Source: Xanthomonas axonopodis (lineage in GTDB: Bacteria; Pseudomonadota; Gammaproteobacteria; Xanthomonadales; Xanthomonadaceae). From it: 42,436 bases of DNA. The notes beneath the pieces are model-generated. The model worked only from the letters and a program-made list of their open reading frames with translations, searched no databases and was not told the origin of the DNA. Both the position numbers and the translations under genes were made by a program. The number at the start of each line of letters is the position of its first letter. Position 1 is the stretch's first letter. The stretch is taken from NCBI RefSeq assembly GCF_001304695.1, contig NZ_JFAQ01000061.1, positions 1 to 42,436 of the forward strand, in the 5' to 3' direction. Of this stretch, positions 35,975 through 42,436 are shown piece after piece.

Positions 35975-36952
35975 ATGTTGAAACTCCGTTACCCACTCAC
36001 GCTTGTGCTGTTGCTGGGTGCTTGTGCGTCCGCTGCTGCCGCGCCGATCGCTGCCGGCAAGAAGCGCGTCCTGGGCAGCGAATACAGTCCGTCGCAATCG
36101 AAGGATTTCACCAATTACTGGGATGGCGACGTTCCAGAAAATGCAGGCAAATGGGGCAGCGTGGAAGCCGTGCGAGGCCAGATGAACTGGGGCCCGCTTG
36201 ACCAGGCCTACCAGCTGGCCAAAAGCAACCATATGCAGTTTCAATTCCATTGCGGTCTCTGGGGCGCGCAGCAGCCGACGTGGATGCGCAACCTGCCGCC
36301 AAACGAGCAGCTTGCTGCGATCGAACACTGGTTTGCCGCGATTGCGCAGCGCTACCCCGGCATCGACCTGATGCAGGTGGCCAACGAGACGCTGCCGGGT
36401 CACAACCAGCCGGACAATCGCCGCAGCGATTCGGGCAATTATATGCAGGCATTGGGCGGCACCGGGGCAACCGGCGTGGACTGGGTGCTTGAGGCGTTCC
36501 GCCTGGCACGCAAGCATTTCCCGCATACCAAGCTGATGATCAACGACTACAACGTCATCGAGTACAACGACCAAGCCAGGCAGTATCTGCACACCATCCA
36601 GCTGCTGCAGCAAGAACATCTGATCGATGCGATCGGTATCCAGGGGCACCTCTCGAGCAACGGCCCCTCAGTTTTGGTGCAGCGCGCCAACCTCGACCTG
36701 CTGGCATCCACCGGACTGCCGATCTACATCACCGAGTTCGACCTGGATGGGCGTACCGACGCTCAGCAGTTGGCAGCCTGGCAGCGCTTTTTCCCGATGT
36801 TCTGGGAGCACCCGGCCGTGCGTGGGGTGAACCTGTGGGGTTTCCGTCCCGGCATGTGGCGCGACAACGAAGGTGCGTATCTGATTAATTACGACGGCAG
36901 CGAACGCCCGGCATTGACCTGGCTACGCAGCTACGTTGCCAGCAGGCCCTGA
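35975..36952 (+). CDS. GH10 endo-xylanase, intact paralog
   Basis: A 325-residue secreted xylanase cutting internal beta-1,4 bonds of xylan. N-terminus LTLVLLLGACASAAAAP may be a signal peptide or a lipoprotein signal (LGAC at 14-17). GH10 landmarks: PENAGKWGSVEAVRGQMNW near residues 54-72 (the N/K substrate residues of motif ENxxKW), acid/base E138 in VANETL and nucleophile E254 in YITEFDLDG; HPAVRGVNLWGFRPGMW closes the barrel. VANET replaces the usual VNEP, and the usual RGHTLVWH strand reads FHCGLWGAQQPTW, so it may have altered specificity. An AACATG start with a GAGGATGC site at 6 bases is used. The unit ends just before uxaC. Confidence 0.9.
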   Translation: MLKLRYPLTLVLLLGACASAAAAPIAAGKKRVLGSEYSPSQSKDFTNYWDGDVPENAGKWGSVEAVRGQMNWGPLDQAYQLAKSNHMQFQFHCGLWGAQQPTWMRNLPPNEQLAAIEHWFAAIAQRYPGIDLMQVANETLPGHNQPDNRRSDSGNYMQALGGTGATGVDWVLEAFRLARKHFPHTKLMINDYNVIEYNDQARQYLHTIQLLQQEHLIDAIGIQGHLSSNGPSVLVQRANLDLLASTGLPIYITEFDLDGRTDAQQLAAWQRFFPMFWEHPAVRGVNLWGFRPGMWRDNEGAYLINYDGSERPALTWLRSYVASRP

Positions 36953-37004
36953 CCTGGCTTCCTGCTCACTGTCCATAGGGCTGATATCGATCATCCGTTC
37001 TTCC

Positions 37005-38411
37005 GTGTTGTCCTTGCATCCCGATCGTTTGCTGCCGGCCGATCCCGGCACGCGCGCGATCGCCCGCCGCCTGTACGCACAGGTTGCAACGATGCCGATC
37101 ATCAGCCCACATGGCCACACCGACCCAGCCTGGTTCGCCACCAATGCACCGTTCGCCAACGCCACCGAACTGTTGTTGGTGCCGGACCATTATGTATTCC
37201 GCATGTTGTACAGCCAGGGCATCGACCTCGATGCCCTGGGCATCCCGCGTGCAGATGAAACCCGCGCAGCAGTCGACCCGCGTGCGGCATGGCGCGTGTT
37301 TGCCGAGCACTACACGTTGTTGCGCGGTACGCCGTCGGCGCTGTGGCTCAATCATGTATTCCATGACGTTTTCGATTTGCGTATCCGTCTCGATGCCGGT
37401 ACCGCCGATCGCTATTACGACCACATCACCGCCGCGCTGCAGACGCCGGGCTTCCTGCCGCGCGCGCTGTTCGAGCGCTTCAATATCGAGGTGATCGCCA
37501 CCACCGAATCGCCGCTGGATCGGCTGCAGCATCATGCGGCCATTGCCGCCAGCGGTTGGCAGGGACGGGTGGTGACGGCATATCGCCCTGACCCGGTCGT
37601 GGACCCGGAGCACGAGCAGTTTGCCGGCGCACTGCAGCAGTTCGGCGCGCTCACCGGTGAGGACGTGCTGACCTGGCATGGCTACCTGCGTGCGCATCGG
37701 CAACGGCGCGCGTTCTTTGCCGCGCATGGCGCCACCTCGACCGATCACGGGCACCCCAGCGCCGCGACAGCCGATCTGTCGCCGGCCGAGGCGCAGCGCC
37801 TGTTCGATACGGTAGTGCGCGGTGCGGCCACTCCGCAGCAGGCGGAACTGTTCCGTGCGCAGGTGCTGACCGAAATGGCGGCGATGAGCCTGGACGATGG
37901 CCTGGTGATGCAGCTGCATCCGGGCTGCTTTCGCAATCACAATCGGCAGCTGTTCCAGCGGTAAGGACGCGACAAGGGCGCCGATATTCCGATGCGCACC
38001 GACTATGTGCATGCGTTGAAGCCCTTGCTGGACCGGCATGGCAACGATGCGCGCTTGCGCCTGATCGTCTTCACCCTGGACGAAACCAGCTACAGCCGCG
38101 AGCTGGCGCCATTGGCCGGGCATTACCCCTCCCTGCTGCTCGGCCCGGCGTGGTGGTTCCATGATGCGCCGGAAGGCATGTGGCGCTTTCGCGAGCAGAC
38201 CCTGGCCAGCGCCGGCTTCTACAACATTGTGGGCTTCAACGACGACACCCGCGCGTTCCTGTCGATTCCGGCGCGCCACGATGTGGCGCGGCGCGTGGAT
38301 AGCGCCTTCCTCGCCAAACTCGTCGCCGAGCATCGGCTGGAAGATGACGAGGCGACCGAGGTGGCGATCGATCTGGCTTACCGTCTACCCAAGCAGGCCT
38401 ACAACCTGTAA
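37005..38411 (+). pseudogene. uxaC: glucuronate isomerase, ochre mutation
   Basis: UxaC interconverts glucuronate and fructuronate in the cytosol, linking xylan side-chain sugars to central metabolism. The frame is open from GTG 37005 (LSLHPDRLLPADPGTRAIARR, then SPHGHTD with the metal ligands) to QLFQR, where TAA at 37962-37964 interrupts it; the same frame goes straight on with GRDKGADIPMRTDYVHALKPLL to the true stop at 38409-38411. A single change of a tyrosine codon (TAC/TAT) to TAA explains it. Restored length is 468 residues. The truncated piece lacks the second half of the barrel including the AWWFHD motif. Last gene of the xylan operon. Confidence 0.9.
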
Positions 38412-38663
38412 GCGTTGCGCAGCGACGGCATGCCGCTGTTGCTGCCTCGCCGCTGCTCGCGTGCGTCATGCGTTGGAGCATCGCACGCCATCGCAGGTGC
38501 GGGGACTGACGAGAGCCGTTCGATCAGACTGTGACGGAGAAAAGGAATTGCGCTTTCGTCAGAGCAGTGCCTTCGCCGCGGCGGAGACGGCTTCCGATTC
38601 GGCGGCGTTGTTACTGTCACAGGGAGTATGATGCTCGCCACTCCATCCACGTGAGGCAGGCAA

Positions 38664-39709
38664 ATGGAAAAGCTCGGATCGAAGTATGTGCTTGGTGCAT
38701 GCATTATCGGAAGTGTCTCCAGTGCAGCGGCCGCCACCCAGTCCGCGGGGATCGACGCCGCTGGCGGCGATGTCGGCGTGGGAGGCGACGCTGCGGCAGG
38801 ACGCGCCTGCCATGGAGGGCTGCTTCCGTTCTTCGTTCCCAAACAACGGTTGGCAGGCAGTGCGCTGCGCGCCGTCGCCGAAGGTGGTCTCGCGGCCGCC
38901 AGCGATCGCTCACCGCAAGGATGGCAGCATCACCGCGCGCACCGAAGGTACGATGACCGTCGGTAACGGCGTCGACTACGCCGCACGCACCGGCTCGCGC
39001 ACCCGTTCGGCGGTGGGATCGTTCCCCGCGGTGAACGGCGTGACCACCGGCGTGGAGGACTATTCGCTGCAGATCAACACCAACCTCGACAAGAACTTCG
39101 TCACCTGTGTGCAGTTCGGCTATACCTCGTGCGCGACCTGGCAGCAGTTCATCTATTCCACCGATAGCGACGCCGATCCCAGCAATGGCCGCACGCCGAT
39201 CGCCTTTATCCAGAACTGGTTCTATGCCGGCAGCGCGGCCGAATTCAAGGCAAAGGGTTGCCCGGGTGGCTGGAATCACTATTCCGACAGCGACTACAAC
39301 GCCTGCTACACCAATTAGCTATGCGGTGGAGGTGCCGCTGGTGCCAGTCTCGAAGATCGGCAGCATCCAACTGAGCGGCTCGGCGACCGCCGGTAGTGTG
39401 GACACCGTGATGTTCTCGATCAACGGTCAAGCCTACAGTGTCAGCCAGAACGCCAAAACGCTGAACATCAACAAGATCTGGCGGCAGTCCGAGTTCAATA
39501 TCTTCGGCAATGGCATCGACAATCCGGTGGTGTCTTTCAACCGCGGCTCGAGTGTCACGGTGAACGTGGCCGTCAACGACGGCACGACCAATGCGCCGAC
39601 GTGCCTGGGCAACGCCGGTACCACGTCTGAGCAGAACAACCTGACACTCGGCAGCTGCACCGCCTCGGGTGGTTCGTCGCCGCGCATCAGCTTCACCCAA
39701 AGCAACTAA
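38664..39709 (+). pseudogene. secreted hypothetical protein, copy 1, two frameshifts
   Basis: Paralog of the intact gene at 40108. Reading begins at ATG 38664 (MEKLGSKYVLGACIIGSVSSAAAA, signal peptide, preceded by GAGGCAGG). The frame shifts at about 38755-38775 to SAWEATLRQDAPAMEGCFRSSFPNNGW, and again at 39315-39316, where an extra T turns AAT AGC into AAT TAG C; the correct frame then reads YAVEVPLVPVSKIGSIQLSG to the end FTQSN. With both corrected it would be about 347 residues. Function unknown; both copies appear to be exported cysteine-containing proteins. Confidence 0.8.
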
Positions 39710-39726
39710 AGGACGCGTGCGTGCTC

Positions 39727-39763
39727 AACGCCCGGGAAGGCTGTGGCCTTCCCGGGCGTTTGT
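39727..39763 (+). terminator. rho-independent terminator of copy 1
   Basis: Perfect 15-bp stem AACGCCCGGGAAGGC / GCCTTCCCGGGCGTT with TGTG loop followed by TTTGT. Homologous in position and sequence to the terminator of copy 2 at 41173. Confidence 0.85.
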
Positions 39764-40107
39764 CGTTGTATGCGTTTTAGCCGCCCTATGAAGCGATGCT
39801 TGCGCTGTGCCCGTGGCATGCGCTACGTCTGCGGATCACGCGTGCCGTGCCTTCGCGCGCGGTGCTGCTGAAACATGTCTATCGCCTTTATCGCCGTCGA
39901 TAGCCGCATCGCTCCGATATCGGTGCCGCAGTCCGGACCCAGCGGGTCGCAGATTGCACTGCATCGCAGTACGCTTGTGATGGAAGCCGACTTGTACATA
40001 CCGCCTTATCGGCGCCTTCGCCAACGCGCAGATCGCTTCCGGCTTGGCCGTCGTGCCGCGTCGCTGACGAGCATGATCCAGCGCTCCACCCATCACCAGG
40101 AACGCAA
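39764..40107 (+). other. gap between the paralogous secreted-protein genes
   Basis: About 344 bases without a recognisable gene. Open frames here do not resemble either paralog. I see no PIP-box-like TTCGC-N15-TTCGC and no clear promoter. Confidence 0.4.
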
Positions 40108-41163
40108 ATGATGAATATCGGAGTCAAGCTCTTGCTTGCCACTTGCATCATCGCAAGCACGGCTAATGCAGCGGAAACCGGGCAAACTGCGGCGAGCGCA
40201 TCGGCGGGTCGCACCGCGGCGATCTCGTCCTGGGAAACGACGATCCGGCAGGACGCGCCCGCCATGGAGGGATGCTTCCGTTCGTCGTTCCCCAACAATG
40301 GCTGGCAGGCAACCGCCTGCGTGCCCTCGCCAAAGCTGCTCTCGAGGCCGCCGGCCATCACTGTCCACAAGGATGGCGCCATCACCGCGCGCACCGATGC
40401 GGCGCTGACCGCCGGTAACGGTGTCGACTACGTTGCAGGCACACGCCAGCTTATCCAATCGACGTTGGGAACATTCCCGAGCGTGACTGGCGTGGCCACT
40501 GGCGTGGCGGACTATTCGCTACAGATCAACACCAATCTCGATAGGAACGCTGTCACCTGCGCACAGTTCGGATATTCCTCGTGCTGGACCTGGCAGCAGT
40601 TCTTCTACTCCACCGACTACGACAGCGACCCGATCAACGGCCGCACGCCGGTCATCTTTATCGAGAACTGGTTCTATGCCGGCAATGCCGAGGAATTTGA
40701 GGCGAAGGGCTGCCCGTCTGGTTGGAATTCCTACTCCACCTTCGATTACAACGCGTGCTATAGCAACAGCAATGCGGTGATTGTGCCGCTGGTTCCAATC
40801 TCGCAGATCGGCAGCATCAAGATGAGCGCTTCGGCGACCGCGGGCGGCGTGGACACCGTGACGTTCTCGATCAACGGCAGGGCCTACAGCGTGAGTCAAA
40901 ACGCCGACACTCTGAACATCAACAGGATTTGGCGGCGCTCGGAGTTCAATATATTCGGCAACGGCAGTGCCCACCCGCTGGTGTTGTTCAATTCGGGCTC
41001 GCATGTCACCGTGAACGTGGCCGTCAAAGATGGGACCTCCAATGCTCCGAAGTGCCTGGGTCCCAACGCCGGTTATTCGGGGCAACAGAACAACCTCACG
41101 CTCGGCAAGTGCACCGCGTCTGGTGGTGCCTCGCCTTCCATCACCTTTACCGAAAGCAACTGA
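40108..41163 (+). CDS. secreted hypothetical protein, copy 2
   Basis: A 351-residue exported protein of unknown function. Signal peptide MNIGVKLLLATCIIASTANA, then SWETTIRQDAPAMEGCFRSS, VDYVAGT, YSLQINTNLDRNAVTCAQFGYSSCWTWQQFFYSTD, FIENWFYAGNAEEFEAKGCPSGWNSYSTFDYNACY and a beta-rich C-terminus rich in Ser, Thr and Asn (GVDTVTFSINGRAYSVSQNADTL, NIFGNGSAHPLVLFN). The paired cysteines and aromatic residues look like an extracellular binding or lectin-like protein; secretion by type II is plausible but not shown. Start ATGATG after an AGGAA site. Paralog of 38664, with its own terminator. Confidence 0.8.
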   Translation: MMNIGVKLLLATCIIASTANAAETGQTAASASAGRTAAISSWETTIRQDAPAMEGCFRSSFPNNGWQATACVPSPKLLSRPPAITVHKDGAITARTDAALTAGNGVDYVAGTRQLIQSTLGTFPSVTGVATGVADYSLQINTNLDRNAVTCAQFGYSSCWTWQQFFYSTDYDSDPINGRTPVIFIENWFYAGNAEEFEAKGCPSGWNSYSTFDYNACYSNSNAVIVPLVPISQIGSIKMSASATAGGVDTVTFSINGRAYSVSQNADTLNINRIWRRSEFNIFGNGSAHPLVLFNSGSHVTVNVAVKDGTSNAPKCLGPNAGYSGQQNNLTLGKCTASGGASPSITFTESN

Positions 41164-41172
41164 CGCCTGTGC

Positions 41173-41210
41173 AACGCCTGGGAAGGCCAAGGTCTTCCCA
41201 GGCGTTTTTT
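41173..41210 (+). terminator. rho-independent terminator of copy 2
   Basis: 13-bp stem AACGCCTGGGAAG / CTTCCCAGGCGTT followed by six T (41205-41210). It lies 10 bases after the copy 2 stop. Confidence 0.88.
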
Positions 41211-41580
41211 GTTGCCGGGGCTACCGATCGCTGTCTGCGGCGTGCGTTGGCGGGTGCGCAGTGCCCATCTGAGTACGCAACCTCAGCGAAACCTTCGAAC
41301 AGAACATCCCGACGCTGCGCAACTCGACCATTTCGAGAAGGGCATCGTCACATGATGCTTTCACACAACACAATTCACTGCGCCCACCATGCGGCAAGTC
41401 GTGTGTGTGCGGACAGTGTTGTTGGCAACCGGCACTCTGCCTCCTTCCACGCTGCGCCTCCGCCGTCGATAGCGCATAGGCGCTATAGCAATTGGTGTGC
41501 CACATAATGCAGTCGTGCGGACGGATGCGATTGCCACTGATGCGCAAACTGCCGCGGCTTGATCGAGGTCACCACGGAAG
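41211..41580 (+). other. gap before the GH10 fragment
   Basis: About 370 bases with no recognisable gene. A small inverted repeat TAGCGC-ATAG-GCGCTA (about 41470-41485) is the only structure noted; it is not at a sensible distance from any intact gene. Confidence 0.35.
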
Positions 41581-42059
41581 ATGTGTTCTTCAACGCGGAT
41601 CGGCGCCCCTGTTGGAAACGGAAGCGGCTATGCTGCATCACCGCCATCGCCAGCTGCCGCCACGCCCTGTCCGAAGCAGACGCTCAAGCAGGCGTATGGC
41701 GATGCCTTCTTGATCGGCACGGCCGTCAATACCGAGATCGTGTCCGGCCATGATGCTGCCTCCGCGGTCTTGGTGGCCTGTCACTTCCACGCGGTCACCG
41801 CGGAAAACGTGATGAAGGCCGAAGTGGTGGCGCCGCGTCGTGGTGTGCAAGATTTCAGCGCAGTCGATGCATTCGTGGCTTACGCACAACGTCACCGGCA
41901 GTTCGTGGTCGGCCACACTCTGGTTTGGCACAACCAGACACTGGACTGGTTCTTCGTCGATGCGCAAGGCAGGCCCGATACCGCGGAGGCACAGCTGGAG
42001 CGCATGGGCGCGCATATCGCCCAGGTGGCCGGAAGCTATGTCGGCAAGGCGCAGGCCTG
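41581..42059 (+). pseudogene. GH10 xylanase N-terminal fragment
   Basis: The frame reads LKQAYGDAFLIGTAVNTEIVSG, ENVMKAEVVAPRRG, and HRQFVVGHTLVWHNQTLDWFF: an unmistakable GH10 N-terminal half (GHTLVWHNQ is the substrate-binding strand). It stops at GSYVGKAQA, where the family continues to VVNE with the acid/base residue; instead CNYG and a stop follow. ENDMK is changed to ENVMK, another sign of decay. The original start and signal peptide cannot be seen clearly; ATG at 41581 has a GGAAG before it but no signal-like sequence. This is a third GH10 gene, distinct from the two at 34493 and 35975. Confidence 0.82.
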
Positions 42060-42315
42060 CAACTACGGCTGAGCGATGGGGCAAATAAGAAAAAGTTAAG
42101 CGAAGAAGCGATTCAGCTTATTCGCGAGGATGCTCGTCAGGCGCGTGAAACAGATTTCAAGCTTGCGCCGCTCAAGAGCAGGATTGATTTGTATGGTTAT
42201 CTCGCTAAAAAACCAATTGATTCTCCACTTAATGCTCTAGTTGAAAGTTTAGAGTTCAATGAAAAGGGCGTAACCACCTTTTCGTATCGAGAACTGAGCG
42301 GACTGACGGCTCGTC
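42060..42315 (+). pseudogene. low-GC orphan coding fragment
   Basis: Immediately after the GH10 breakpoint the composition drops and a frame encodes KKKLSEEAIQLIREDARQAR, LKSRIDLYGYLAKKPID and KGVTTFSYRELSG. It looks like real protein but has no start and runs into the IS3 element on its right, so both ends are lost. I do not recognise the family. The mix of Lys/Arg/Glu and the low GC point to foreign origin. Confidence 0.5.
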
Positions 42316-42436
42316 CGACGTCCCCCCGATTTTGAGTAGCACGCCAGTTTGGAGTCCAATTCCCTACCTGAAGGAGATTGGACGTGAAGAAGCGTTTTAC
42401 CGAGGAACAAATCATTGGCTTTTTGCGCGAGGCCGA
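42316..42436 (+). mobile_element. IS3-family (IS407 group) element, left end
   Basis: Leading sequence with CCCCCCGATTTTGAG, then the transposase OrfA start. The left boundary is about 42316-42320 and is estimated only; the right end is beyond the window. Confidence 0.6.
42384..42436 (+). CDS. IS3-family transposase OrfA, N-terminal part
   Basis: Partial: GTG at 42384 after an AAGGAGATT ribosome site at 5 bases gives (M)KKRFTEEQIIGFLREAE, the N-terminal helix-turn-helix of OrfA in IS407-group (IS1404-like) elements. The rest, including OrfB with its DDE core, lies outside the window. Confidence 0.88.
   Translation, partial: MKKRFTEEQIIGFLREA

Noticed and set aside
35352-35981. 209-codon frame between the GH10 genes as a gene
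   Set aside because: Its middle matches a degenerate MFS fragment; both ends are unrelated sequence.
38412-41580. HrpX PIP box (TTCGC-N15-TTCGC) before the secreted proteins
   Set aside because: Several TTCGC half sites are present but none at 15-base spacing upstream of a start.
1-42436. CRISPR arrays, tRNA or rRNA genes
   Set aside because: No regularly spaced repeats and no cloverleaf or rRNA sequence recognised on either strand.

Overview
The window is about 42 kb of GC-rich chromosome from a plant-associated gammaproteobacterium, almost certainly a Xanthomonas. The evidence is the XAC0095-type small protein, tandem Oar-like TonB receptors, a TonB-dependent xylan utilisation locus, the dispersed GTAGGAGCGC-type repeats and the IS5- and IS3-family insertion sequences. 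All assignments come from reading translated sequence and recalling protein families; no database was searched.

Layout. 1-248: end of an IS5-family element that abuts the stop codon of tdk. 249-8185: housekeeping genes (tdk, rep, a GNAT acetyltransferase, a DUF4272 protein, yceH, an acid-phosphatase lipoprotein overlapping pyrF). 8261-8389: an unannotated small-RNA-like unit with a promoter-like sequence, three hairpins and a strong terminator. 8608-17854 (minus strand): a nutrient-scavenging cluster of LacI regulator, two tandem Oar-like TonB-dependent receptors (one frameshifted) and a tryptophan-halogenase-family flavoprotein. 18269-24404: a lipoprotein overlapping plsB, an MDR oxidoreductase, a DUF465 protein and a BamE-like periplasmic protein. 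24405-25845: a lower-GC accessory patch with a small membrane protein, an overlapping proline-rich micro-ORF, an XAC0095-family gene with an amber codon at position 3, and unusual mini-ORFs. 25845-26790: an RraB-like protein and a lipocalin.

27133-38411 is a xylan and glucuronoxylan utilisation locus built around a divergent promoter region with two LacI-type palindromes (32832-32845, 32992-33005). Leftward run a TonB receptor, a GPH-family sugar transporter and a cytoplasmic GH43 enzyme. Rightward run a hexuronate-type MFS transporter, two GH10 xylanases and glucuronate isomerase UxaC. Xylan fragments would enter through the receptor, be cut by GH10 enzymes, be imported by the GPH and MFS transporters, and be finished by GH43 and UxaC. 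The rightward operon is heavily damaged: the MFS gene and first GH10 gene are frameshifted, uxaC has an in-frame ochre codon, and a degenerate second MFS copy lies between the GH10 genes.

38664-41163 holds two paralogous secreted-protein genes, each with its own homologous terminator; the first is broken by two frameshifts. 41581-42436 is a breakpoint zone: a GH10 gene truncated at its catalytic core, a low-GC orphan fragment and the start of an IS3-family element. The concentration of one-base lesions suggests either a host-specialised strain losing polysaccharide-scavenging functions or local sequence errors; raw reads would decide.
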